Below are positions 7,164-13,707 of a stretch of 14,310 nucleotides of DNA, piece after piece (positions within the stretch are counted from its first letter, which is position 1; each line of letters opens with the position of its first letter). The notes under the pieces were generated by a model. That model was not told the origin of the DNA. It saw only the letters and a program-made list of their open reading frames with translations, and searched no databases. The stretch is from JBAYNS01 sp041678625 (GTDB lineage Bacteria; Patescibacteriota; Gracilibacteria; Peribacterales; Peribacteraceae), in assembly GCA_041678625.1 (NCBI GenBank), contig JBAYNS010000021.1, positions 1 to 14,310 of the forward strand, given 5' to 3'. A program made the position numbers and the translations under genes.

Positions 7164-8455
7164 CCTGGATTTCTTCCATGAAGAAGGCCATCCCCCAGCG
7201 CAGTCCCGTGCGCCTGGCGTGGCACTATGCCAAAGCATTCCTGGCAGCACTCCTCTACCGATTCCCCGCACGGTCACTGACCGTTATCGGTATTACCGGC
7301 ACCGACGGCAAGACAACGACTGTCAGCATGATTATGCACATTCTATCGCAGGAAGGTATTGCCGCCGGCGCGCTCTCTACCGCATTCATGCAAATCCGCG
7401 ACGATCGAACATGGAATACGACACAGAAAACTTCTCCTTCTCCTTTTCTCATCCAACGCTTCCTCCGGCAACTTGTGCAATCAGGATGCACACATGCCGT
7501 ACTGGAAATATCATCGCACGGTCTGGTGCAAGGACGCCTTCACCACACATCCCCCTCTATTGCCGCCATCACAAACACCTCTCTGGAGCACTTGGATTAC
7601 CACGGATCTTTGGAACAATACCGTAGCGATAAGGGGATTCTCTTCCGCATGCTCAAGGGCAAAGGGACCAAAGTACTCAATGGTGGTGATGATAGCTTCC
7701 CTCTCTTCACATGCATTCCTTCACAGAAGACCATCACGTACCGCGCACAGGGGAAAGCTGACCTGTGGATTGATGCTCCTCGCATCACATCAGAAGGCAT
7801 TGGTGCGCGTCTGCACCATGCAGAAGAAAGTCGGGAACTGGCATTGCCGATCCCGGGGCTCTTCAATCTGGAAAACGCTCTCTGCGCCATCAGCTGCACT
7901 CTTGCAACTGGCATTCCCATCGCTACGAGTTGCGCTGCACTGCGCACATTCCAGGGAACTCCCGGTCGCATGGAACGCATTGATGAAGGGCAACCATTCT
8001 CGGTGTACGTTGATTTCACCGTGACTCCGGCTGCGTACAGGAAGACGCTTCAGACATTGCGTGCAATGGTTGCTCCCGGAAAACGCATTCTTGTTCTCAC
8101 TGGAAGTTGCGGCGACCGTATGCGTGAAAAACGCCCCATGGTGGGACGCATCTGTTCGGAACTTGCCGATATCGTGTGCGTTACCAACGAAGATCCCTAT
8201 AGCGAAGATCCCGATGCCATCATCACCGAGGTGTGGGGAGGAATCGATCAAAGCCAGTGCCAAGCGCATCGGATTCCTGATCGACACACAGCCATGGCAT
8301 TCCTCTTTGAGCAAGCACAACCGGGGGATGCCGTCATTCTCTGCGCCAAGGGAAGTGATACAACCATGTGGACCGCCCAAGGGCAGGTACCATGGAATGA
8401 GCGGGAGATCGCACGAGATCTGTTGCGGAAACAACCCTGCACAGAACACATATAA
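7160..8455 (+). CDS. murE: MurE-like Mur ligase lacking the N-terminal uridine-binding domain
   Basis: The 431-residue product is a Mur ligase closest to MurE, the enzyme that adds the third stem amino acid to UDP-MurNAc-dipeptide in the cytoplasm. It has the ATP loop GITGTDGKTTT (44-54), ISSHGLVQGRL (117-127), NTSLEHLDYHGSLEQY (139-154), and Lys158 at the usual carbamylated lysine (YRSDKGILF). It also has FNLENA (235-240), GRMERI (269-274), TGSCGDRMREKRPMVGR (314-330) and CAKGSD (395-400). Two differences stand out. The ATP loop begins near residue 45 rather than about 110, so the N-terminal domain that holds UDP is replaced by some 40 residues including a hydrophobic LAWHYAKAFLAALLYRFP stretch. 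The usual DYAHTP is DFTVTP (285-290), and the substrate-choosing DNPR is EDPY (344-347). The third amino acid therefore cannot be predicted, and a non-UDP substrate is possible. Confidence 0.82.
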   Translation: MTWISSMKKAIPQRSPVRLAWHYAKAFLAALLYRFPARSLTVIGITGTDGKTTTVSMIMHILSQEGIAAGALSTAFMQIRDDRTWNTTQKTSPSPFLIQRFLRQLVQSGCTHAVLEISSHGLVQGRLHHTSPSIAAITNTSLEHLDYHGSLEQYRSDKGILFRMLKGKGTKVLNGGDDSFPLFTCIPSQKTITYRAQGKADLWIDAPRITSEGIGARLHHAEESRELALPIPGLFNLENALCAISCTLATGIPIATSCAALRTFQGTPGRMERIDEGQPFSVYVDFTVTPAAYRKTLQTLRAMVAPGKRILVLTGSCGDRMREKRPMVGRICSELADIVCVTNEDPYSEDPDAIITEVWGGIDQSQCQAHRIPDRHTAMAFLFEQAQPGDAVILCAKGSDTTMWTAQGQVPWNEREIARDLLRKQPCTEHI

Positions 8456-8505
8456 AAAGAAGGTCGTCATCCTTAAAAGACTTGCGTCCTCCATGACAAC
8501 GACCT
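8451..8505 (-). terminator. Intrinsic terminator of the small membrane-peptide gene
   Basis: Read on the minus strand, AGGTCG-TTG-TCAT (8505-8493) pairs with ATGA-CGACCT (8470-8461) as 6 plus 4 base pairs around a 3-base bulge. It is followed at once by TCTTTTTATA (8460-8451). The 22-base loop contains a second small stem with a GCAA tetraloop. The T-tract overlaps the stop of the convergent Mur ligase gene. On the plus strand no T-run follows, so it should mainly stop minus-strand transcripts. Confidence 0.65.
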
Positions 8506-8518
8506 CGTTGAACCTGCG

Positions 8519-8641
8519 CTACTTTCCACTACGCCACTTCTCATACAGATGCATGATGAGCGCAATCAGAAAGGCTCCGAAGATGGCTGTGATATGCATC
8601 CAGCCTTCTTCTTGCAGGAATTCCTGGAGACCATTCATCAT
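8519..8641 (-). CDS. Small single-pass membrane peptide, 39-40 residues
   Basis: A 40-codon frame, ATG at 8641 or the directly following ATG at 8638, ends with TAG at 8519-8521. The product begins MMNGLQEFLQEEGW, an acidic amphipathic stretch. One hydrophobic helix follows (about residues 15-32, ITAIFGAFLIALIM), and it ends in a basic tail, YEKWRSGK, which predicts an N-out, C-in topology. GGAGGA (8650-8645) sits 3 bases before the first ATG and 6 before the second, so 8638 fits better. A promoter (8750-8777) and a terminator (8451-8505) on the same strand frame it as a complete single-gene unit. A longer version from a TTG about 50 bases upstream is open in frame. No family is recognised. 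It fills most of the 335-base gap between the Mur ligase and RNase HII genes. Confidence 0.6.
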   Translation of the reverse strand: MMNGLQEFLQEEGWMHITAIFGAFLIALIMHLYEKWRSGK

Positions 8642-8644
8642 TGG

Positions 8645-8658
8645 TCCTCCGAAGAGAA
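8645..8658 (-). promoter_or_regulatory. UUCG hairpin containing the Shine-Dalgarno of the small membrane peptide
   Basis: On the minus strand TTCTC (8658-8654), loop TTCG (8653-8650) and GAGGA (8649-8645) form a 5-pair stem with one G-T pair and an unusually stable cUUCGg-type loop. The 3' arm is the GGAGGA ribosome binding site, so folding would hide it. Confidence 0.4.
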
Positions 8659-8749
8659 TTCCCCCCTGCAAGCCAACGCATGGAGAGCCCAAGAAGAGCT
8701 ACCCATCCGTCGGCTCGATCCGCTATGCTGGAGAAAGAACAACCTTATT

Positions 8750-8777
8750 ATTATATTATTTTTTTGTTATTAGTCAA
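8750..8777 (-). promoter_or_regulatory. Strong promoter for the small membrane-peptide gene
   Basis: On the minus strand TTGACT (8777-8772), a 16-base A-rich spacer and TATAAT (8755-8750) match the sigma-70 consensus at 11 of 12 positions. Transcription would begin near 8743, leaving a leader of about 100 bases before the ATG. The leader contains a 22-codon frame (8706-8638) whose TGA overlaps the start codons. The promoter lies just upstream of the divergent RNase HII start. Confidence 0.65.
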
Positions 8778-8790
8778 CTACTCTTCCGTG

Positions 8791-9438
8791 ATGCAATACT
8801 GCAAAAATTCGGCCGTGATCGTTGGAGTGGACGAAGCCGGACGGGGCGCACTCGCCGGCCCGGTGGTTGCCGGTGCCTGCGTGCTTCCGGAAGGTGTGCG
8901 TCTGCCGCCGTTCATTTGCGATAGTAAAGAGTTGCATCCGGAAAGACGTGAGCGCGCATATGAATGGATCATCAGTCATTGTGTTTGTGGCACGGGCATT
9001 GCATCTCATGACGACGTTGATACGAATGGCATTCTGACGGCCACGGAGAAAGCGATGCAACTGGCGGTTGCCGCAATAGCGCACATTATTACGCCGACGT
9101 ACCTGCTGATCGATGGTCGCGATAAATTCTGGTTCGACTATCCGCATAGCGCCATCATCGGAGGCGATGCATCAGAACCATGCATATCGGCAGCGTCCAT
9201 TGTGGCTAAGGTGACGCGCGATCGCTTAATGGTTGCCCATGCACGCACGTTCCCCTGCTACGACTTTGAAGAACACAAAGGATACGGCACGCCGCAGCAC
9301 ATCGATCTTATTCGTGCACGTGGCCCGTGCGCCATTCACCGGCACACTTTTCTGATGAACATTCTTCCACCGGAACCTCCCCCTACCGTCGTATTTTCCA
9401 CCAGAGGAAAACGCCGGCGAGTACGAGCGGCAGCGTGA
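8791..9438 (+). CDS. rnhB: Ribonuclease HII
   Basis: RNase HII cuts the RNA strand of RNA-DNA hybrids and starts removal of single ribonucleotides from DNA. From the ATG at 8791 the product is 215 residues, normal for the family. The acidic catalytic set is visible: Asp14-Glu15 in VDEAGRGALAGPVVA, Asp108 in LLIDGRD and Asp126 in GGDASEP. Other family blocks are CDSKEL (43-48), ISAASIVAKVTRDRL (132-146) and HKGYGTPQH (162-170). The start is chosen because the family begins just before the DEAGRG block; upstream codons lie in an AT-rich promoter region. After about residue 190 a Pro-rich then basic tail (GKRRRVRAAA) extends past the catalytic core. This tail is encoded where the gene overlaps the convergent lgt by 56 bases. 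Confidence 0.95.
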   Translation: MQYCKNSAVIVGVDEAGRGALAGPVVAGACVLPEGVRLPPFICDSKELHPERRERAYEWIISHCVCGTGIASHDDVDTNGILTATEKAMQLAVAAIAHIITPTYLLIDGRDKFWFDYPHSAIIGGDASEPCISAASIVAKVTRDRLMVAHARTFPCYDFEEHKGYGTPQHIDLIRARGPCAIHRHTFLMNILPPEPPPTVVFSTRGKRRRVRAAA

Positions 9439-10150
9439 GCAACTGTCCGTAGCTGAGCGTGACGACGCCAAGCGTTATCAGTCCATACGGTTGCACGCGG
9501 ACATATTCCACAAAGAATCGTAGTACTCCATAGAGAATAAGAAAGAGTGCAATGACCGATCCTGCACGCGTGGTAGAGCGCAGATACCAGAAACATACAG
9601 CAGCACTGAAGAGGTCTTTGGCGATCGCATAGAACTGCGTAGGATGTCGTAATCCCTCTACGCCGGAAACGGCAATCGCCCACGGCAGATTCGTGACGGT
9701 TCCATAGAGCTCTTGATTGACGTAATTTCCAAGTCTCCCCAATGCCAGTCCGATCGCCGCCGGAACCACAAGAATATCCGCAAGAGCCAACGGGTCAATG
9801 TTCTTCTTTCTGCACGCAACATACACCGCAATCGCTACACCAAGAAAACCTCCATGAGAGGACATTCCTCCATGCCAGACCTGCACAATCTCCAGAGGAT
9901 GTGCCATGAAATACAGCGGCTCGTAGAAAAATACGAACCCCAGCCGCCCCCCAACCAGCACGCCAATAATGCTCCACGAAAGCAATGCAGACCAATCATC
10001 GGATGAAAGAGTGAACTTCCGATAGCGCTGCAAGCGCGGCAGGAGAAGAAAAGCAATAAGAAAACCTGTCAGGTACATGAGTCCATACCAGTGAATGGAA
10101 AATCCCAAGATCTCCACGGCAATCGCCCTTGTAGGGAAAAAGGTAACCAT
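9383..10150 (-). CDS. lgt: Prolipoprotein diacylglyceryl transferase
   Basis: Lgt moves diacylglycerol from phosphatidylglycerol to the lipobox cysteine of prolipoproteins in the cytoplasmic membrane. The 255-residue product has seven or so membrane segments and the family blocks: HWYGLMYLTGF (20-30), GGRLGFVFFY (67-76), VWHGGMSSHGG (91-101) with His99 at the essential histidine, GLALGRLGNYVNQELYG (134-150) with Arg139, RHPTQFY (168-174) and RFFVEYVR (211-218) with the paired Arg211/Glu215. AGAGG lies 3 bases before the ATG, one of the few Shine-Dalgarno-like sites in the window. The gene follows the GT-C-like gene by 44 bases on the same strand, and its 3' end overlaps rnhB. No protein in the window has a convincing lipobox, so its substrates are elsewhere. 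Confidence 0.95.
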   Translation of the reverse strand: MVTFFPTRAIAVEILGFSIHWYGLMYLTGFLIAFLLLPRLQRYRKFTLSSDDWSALLSWSIIGVLVGGRLGFVFFYEPLYFMAHPLEIVQVWHGGMSSHGGFLGVAIAVYVACRKKNIDPLALADILVVPAAIGLALGRLGNYVNQELYGTVTNLPWAIAVSGVEGLRHPTQFYAIAKDLFSAAVCFWYLRSTTRAGSVIALFLILYGVLRFFVEYVRVQPYGLITLGVVTLSYGQLLTLPLVLAGVFLWWKIRR

Positions 10151-10194
10151 AGGCCTCTGTGCGCGTCACAGCATAGCAGAAATACCCGTTGCTC

Positions 10195-11649
10195 TCACGA
10201 AGCCGGAGGACATACCACCTTCAGCAGCGGTGCTCCTTCAACCTGCTCAAAGCAGGGGTCTGCCATAAATGGTTTAATGAAATCTCCGTAATGCGCAAAG
10301 AAGAACGGCGATGTCATAAGATAAAGTGGACGCTTCTTGATGCCGCTTAATAAGCGTACACGATCATCATGCGTACCGTAGAGAAATTTCTCCCAGTGTG
10401 CGTACTTCCAATTAGGAAAATCAAAGAGCCCCGGTCCACCGATGTAGTAGTCGGGTAACCAGCCTAAAAGCCAGACTGCCGCCTGATTTTCCAATGCAAT
10501 GATCGCTGCATCATCTTCGATGTATTGCGGCAGTACTTCAATATTCTGAAGCAGATCCAGATCGGCGAATGGTCCCCATCGCAACATGCCCGGTAGAGCA
10601 AAATATCCCTGTAGAAGAATCGCACCAATGAGTGCGCCATGCACACCCAGATTGCGAAAGCGTATCCAGAGGTACTGGAGCATCCACGCTGCATATGGCA
10701 AAACAAAGAAATCGTACTGCAGATAGAACCGACGGTAGAACACCAACCGGAAAACAATGAATATCGCACAGACCACAACGGCAAGCTGCCATACGGAAAA
10801 GCGTTCGCGGCGGAAACTGGCAATGAATCCTCCTATACCTAAAAAGAAGAGGACCGTGCCATGACGGACGTAATACATCGGCTCTGCAAATCCACCGCCC
10901 GGAGCACTGTCTCCACGCAACAAAAGAACGGATTTAAGCGGTGCCCAGAATGCACGGAACCAAATAGGTGCGTACCATACGATTCCCAAACATGCAATCG
11001 CTGCAAAAACGATGGTCAGACGGCGGAAAGCGGGGTCACGCCAATTGCGCGGCAGATGCAGTATCCACCAGGCAAGGAGCACCAGCCCCAAAATGAGCCC
11101 CGTCTGATTGTGTGATAATAGACAGAACGCACCACTGGGAATCATCCACAGCGATCGTCGTTCAAAGAGTTGCAACGTGAGCACCAGGAAAAACAATGAG
11201 AAGAATGTCTTCCAGTACATCGATGCAAAGCCATCGTAATACGCAAGGGAAAGGAGACCCATCAGCAATGTAAGCACACCGACTACTGTTCCTTCCTTGC
11301 GCGCGAATACCCAAGCTATGAGTGCAATGAGCGCTACGGCAAAAACGCTCCATATCCATCCCAGAAACCAATCCACGGGAACACCGATCTTGATAAAGTA
11401 ACTGGTGACAATGAACAGACCGTACGGATATTCCTGGGCCCACGGACGCAGTGCCGGCAGGGAGAATGGGGGGAATACCTCTGCGTACCGTATGAAGAGG
11501 TTACGATACATTCCGGTGTCGTATCCCAACGGCAAATCGAATGCGAAAATGGGATAGAAAAACTTTGCCGCAAGAAGTGCAAGAAGTACTCCGGTACTCA
11601 GAACCAGGATGTGGCGGCGCACCCAGTGCATGCAGAGGCAATGTTTCAC
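10195..11649 (-). CDS. Multi-pass membrane protein, GT-C-like glycosyltransferase candidate
   Basis: The 484-residue product has about ten hydrophobic helices up to residue 355 and then a soluble C-terminal part (about 360-484). The first outside loop holds an acidic motif, LGYDTGMYRN (41-50), followed by a PxxP-rich segment. This arrangement (helix, acidic loop motif, many helices, external C-terminal domain) is typical of GT-C enzymes that use polyprenyl-linked sugars to glycosylate proteins or wall polymers; no sequence family is identified with certainty. A LLSHNQTG motif (177-184) sits between helices. The start is GTG at 11649; an in-frame ATG at 11631 is the alternative. It lies between a sortase gene upstream (56 bases) and lgt downstream (44 bases), a setting that fits an envelope function such as modifying surface proteins. 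Confidence 0.78.
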   Translation of the reverse strand: MKHCLCMHWVRRHILVLSTGVLLALLAAKFFYPIFAFDLPLGYDTGMYRNLFIRYAEVFPPFSLPALRPWAQEYPYGLFIVTSYFIKIGVPVDWFLGWIWSVFAVALIALIAWVFARKEGTVVGVLTLLMGLLSLAYYDGFASMYWKTFFSLFFLVLTLQLFERRSLWMIPSGAFCLLSHNQTGLILGLVLLAWWILHLPRNWRDPAFRRLTIVFAAIACLGIVWYAPIWFRAFWAPLKSVLLLRGDSAPGGGFAEPMYYVRHGTVLFFLGIGGFIASFRRERFSVWQLAVVVCAIFIVFRLVFYRRFYLQYDFFVLPYAAWMLQYLWIRFRNLGVHGALIGAILLQGYFALPGMLRWGPFADLDLLQNIEVLPQYIEDDAAIIALENQAAVWLLGWLPDYYIGGPGLFDFPNWKYAHWEKFLYGTHDDRVRLLSGIKKRPLYLMTSPFFFAHYGDFIKPFMADPCFEQVEGAPLLKVVCPPAS

Positions 11650-11657
11650 TGAAACAT
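11641..11657. repeat. 17-base near-perfect palindrome at a start codon
   Basis: ATGTTTCACTGAAACAT has 8-base perfect arms around one central base. It lies between the candidate -10 box (11658-11663) and the GTG start of the GT-C-like gene and covers that start codon. The position fits a repressor operator, or a hairpin at the ribosome entry site. The binding protein is unknown. Confidence 0.5.
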
Positions 11658-11686
11658 AGCATACGGAAAAATTTTGTCTGCGTCAT
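11658..11686 (-). promoter_or_regulatory. Possible promoter of the GT-C-like gene
   Basis: On the minus strand ATGACG (11686-11681), 17 bases, then TATGCT (11663-11658) lies 8 bases before the GTG at 11649, predicting a leaderless transcript. The boxes are only moderate matches; read-through from the sortase gene is the alternative. Confidence 0.35.
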
Positions 11687-11705
11687 CCTGACGATAATTT
11701 CACAG

Positions 11706-12485
11706 TTACTCCTCCAACACCGCCGTAACAATGTATCTGCTGCGCGTGGTACCGATGGGGAAACAGGTAATGAGTTTGAGAAGACTTTCGTCCTGCTGCT
11801 GCTGAAGAATCACTGTCGCATCTGGATGCACAATCTCCGTATGATCCACTCTGTACCGTACAACATCATTACCCATGACAAGGATGATGCTTTCTCCTTC
11901 TTGTATTTCCGGAAGACGTGCAAAAAGATTTCCAAATGCATTTTCTTCTGCACGGGAATCTGGAGGACTGCTATGCCCGGAAATAATAACAGTGCCTTTG
12001 TGCCCCGGTACCGCAGAATGCGGATATGCCGTTGCACCGTAGAGGAGTCCGATCTGCATCTGCTCTTCCAAAAGCTGCCACTGCTTTGCATCCCAGTACC
12101 GTCGCGACGGCAGAGAAACAGAGGTACGCACGCCGATAGAAGGGATAGAGAGAGTGAACCATTGCCGTAATTCCCACTGGCTCCATTCATTGTCTTTTCG
12201 CGTATTCTCCGGAGTCTTCGATACCGTTTCTTGCAACTGTTGCGGAAGCAACTCCATAGCAACGGATGCAGCTACAAAAGCTTGAGGGGCTGCCGCATGC
12301 ATTACTGCACTCTTCTCTTCCACACCGCGCATTTCCGGCGACACTTCCTGTACTGTAGCAAGAAGCGTATTCCACATGCGGAGTGACACCGCCCCGCTGA
12401 CAACATTCGTCCATAGGAGAAACGATACTGCGACGAGAACACAGGCACAGAGTAGTGCTATGAACCTTTTTTGTATTTGTGTCAT
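11706..12485 (-). CDS. Sortase (class C/D/E-like cysteine transpeptidase)
   Basis: Sortases cut a sorting signal in surface proteins and join them to the wall or to each other. From the ATG at 12485 the product is 259 residues: an N-terminal signal anchor (about 8-30), a linker of some 80 residues (31-110) rich in Ala, Gln and Glu, and the catalytic beta-barrel (111-259). The triad is visible as His171 (VIISGHSS), Cys241 (LITCFPIG) and Arg250 nine residues later, the spacing seen in class C/D enzymes. The strand start SIPSIGV (113-119) is also typical. A longer frame begins at 12572, but the ATG at 12485 begins the signal anchor and lies 7 bases after a -10 box. No LPXTG-like substrate is encoded in the window, so its targets are elsewhere or use an unfamiliar signal. 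Confidence 0.9.
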   Translation of the reverse strand: MTQIQKRFIALLCACVLVAVSFLLWTNVVSGAVSLRMWNTLLATVQEVSPEMRGVEEKSAVMHAAAPQAFVAASVAMELLPQQLQETVSKTPENTRKDNEWSQWELRQWFTLSIPSIGVRTSVSLPSRRYWDAKQWQLLEEQMQIGLLYGATAYPHSAVPGHKGTVIISGHSSPPDSRAEENAFGNLFARLPEIQEGESIILVMGNDVVRYRVDHTEIVHPDATVILQQQQDESLLKLITCFPIGTTRSRYIVTAVLEE

Positions 12486-12492
12486 TAGTGTT

Positions 12493-12521
12493 ATTTTAAC
12501 ATATTTAGTATAAATTTGCAA
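12493..12521 (-). promoter_or_regulatory. Promoter of the sortase gene, predicting a leaderless mRNA
   Basis: On the minus strand TTGCAA (12521-12516), exactly 17 bases, then TAAAAT (12498-12493) stands 7 bases before the ATG at 12485. Transcription would start at or next to the A of the start codon. This also rules against the longer start at 12572, which would lie upstream of the promoter. Confidence 0.6.
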
Positions 12522-12576
12522 TTCTTCATACCCATGAAATTGCCCAGAGAAAGCCATCATCGAGTCAGGCATTCGC

Positions 12577-12582
12577 TATGAT
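12577..12582 (+). promoter_or_regulatory. Possible -10 box of tsaD
   Basis: TATGAT lies 11 bases before the tsaD ATG at 12594. No clear -35 is visible 16-18 bases upstream. If used, the leader would be only 3-5 bases long, and no Shine-Dalgarno is present. Confidence 0.35.
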
Positions 12583-12593
12583 GCCTACGTCCT

Positions 12594-13616
12594 ATGCGCA
12601 TCCTTGCAATCGAAACCTCCTGTGATGAAACAGCAGCATCCGTTGTAGAGAACGGAACACATGTGCTGAGTTCTGTGATATCCAGTTCCAAAGATGCATT
12701 TCTTCATGCCGGCGGCGTGATACCGGAACACGCCGCTCGGGAACAATTACAATGCATTCATCCCGTTATCGATCAGGCACTGACACAGGCAGCCACGACA
12801 TATAAAGATATTGATGCCATTGCAGTAACGCGTGGTCCGGGACTTTTGGTTTCTCTGCTTGTTGGCACAACCGTTGCGCGGACTCTGGCATCATTGTGGC
12901 ATAAGCCGCTCATTGGCGTACATCACACATTGGGGCACTTAAGTTCCCCTTGGCTTGATGCTACCGAAGAGTGCATTTTTCCTCTGCTCACTCTTTCGGC
13001 TTCCGGAGGACACACGGAGCTCTGGCTGCGCACAACACACACACAGGGGACACTCCTGGGCGCAACGCGCGATGATGCTGCCGGAGAAGCATTCGACAAA
13101 GGCGCCCTCCTTTTAGGTCTTTCCTACCCCGGTGGACCAGCTATTGCTGCTCTTGCCCGCAACGGCGATCCTCATACCTTCGCATTTCCTTCGCCACTCC
13201 ATGATGATCCGTCATTGGATTTTAGCTTCTCCGGTCTCAAAACAGCACTCAAGTACACGATGCGCGACCATCCTCTAAGCACAGAAGCAGACCGTGAACA
13301 TCTGGCTGCTTCGTACCAACATGCAATCTGCGCGCATCTTGCAGACCGCATTGCGCGTGCACAGAAAGCGCATCCCGATCTCCGTGAATTACACCTTGTT
13401 GGCGGTGTATCGGCAAACATCTACCTGCGCACTCTTGCTGGCCAGACCTGTGAAACGCTCCCCATGCGCACGCCGCGTACCCTTGCGTACTGCACCGACA
13501 ATGCAGCGATGATTGGCGCCGCAGCATTCTTCCTGTATGAGGCATACGGCCATCGGGCAATGGCACCCTTTATAACAGCTGCCTCTTCAACAAAAGATGA
13601 TGTCTTTGGCGTTTAG
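12594..13616 (+). CDS. tsaD: tRNA N6-threonylcarbamoyladenosine transferase TsaD
   Basis: TsaD transfers the threonylcarbamoyl group to A37 of ANN-decoding tRNAs, with TsaB and TsaE as usual bacterial partners. The 340-residue length is normal. Family blocks in order are IETSCDETAASVV (6-18), GGVIPEHAAREQ (40-51), TRGPGLLVSLLVG (79-91), the metal site HHTLGH (110-115, His111 and His115), LSASGGHTEL (134-143), RDDAAGEAFDKGA (159-171), FSFSGLKTAL (210-219), GGVSAN (270-275) and CTDNAAMIG (300-308) with the metal-binding Asp302. The ATG at 12594 is the only start that leaves the ILAIETSCDET strand complete. The gene is divergent from the sortase; its stop overlaps that of a convergent small frame. 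Confidence 0.97.
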   Translation: MRILAIETSCDETAASVVENGTHVLSSVISSSKDAFLHAGGVIPEHAAREQLQCIHPVIDQALTQAATTYKDIDAIAVTRGPGLLVSLLVGTTVARTLASLWHKPLIGVHHTLGHLSSPWLDATEECIFPLLTLSASGGHTELWLRTTHTQGTLLGATRDDAAGEAFDKGALLLGLSYPGGPAIAALARNGDPHTFAFPSPLHDDPSLDFSFSGLKTALKYTMRDHPLSTEADREHLAASYQHAICAHLADRIARAQKAHPDLRELHLVGGVSANIYLRTLAGQTCETLPMRTPRTLAYCTDNAAMIGAAAFFLYEAYGHRAMAPFITAASSTKDDVFGV

Positions 13617-13705
13617 AACGCCGAAATCATCGGCAACAGTGCCGTCAAAATGATAGCAACGGCTCCGATGCCGGCAAGAATACGAATGGTAGATTTGCGC
13701 CGCAT
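13613..13705 (-). CDS. 30-residue hydrophobic peptide downstream of the PKD protein
   Basis: The frame opens with ATG at 13705, two bases after the TAA of the PKD-protein gene, and ends with TAA at 13613-13615. The product starts MRRKSTIRILAGIG; about 20 hydrophobic residues follow (AVAIILTALLPMISAF at the end). It is a basic N-terminus with one membrane helix, predicting N-in. No Shine-Dalgarno is present, so it would depend on coupling to the upstream stop. The frame fills the whole gap between two genes and its stop overlaps the tsaD stop. It could be a small membrane partner of the PKD protein, or a chance frame; only 30 codons support it. Confidence 0.45.
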   Translation of the reverse strand: MRRKSTIRILAGIGAVAIILTALLPMISAF

Positions 13706-13707
13706 AA

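Noticed and set aside
8505..8530. GGTTCAA on the minus strand as a tRNA T-arm
   Set aside because: No acceptor stem, anticodon arm or matching cloverleaf is found around it.
8641..8790. Longer RNase HII start at 8641
   Set aside because: The added 50 residues are not part of the family and include the AT-rich promoter region and the antisense of the small peptide gene.
8061..8924. 287-codon plus-strand frame across the Mur ligase end and the rnhB start
   Set aside because: It crosses two clear genes in another frame and has no coherent domain.
4763..9438. UGA read as glycine, as in Gracilibacteria
   Set aside because: TGA ends the stalk protein, riboflavin kinase, RNase HII and GT-C-like genes at the expected family ends, with ATGA overlaps, and no well-supported gene has an internal TGA.
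12486..12572. Longer sortase start at 12572
   Set aside because: The extra 29 residues precede the signal anchor, and this start lies upstream of the TTGCAA-17-TAAAAT promoter that points to 12485.
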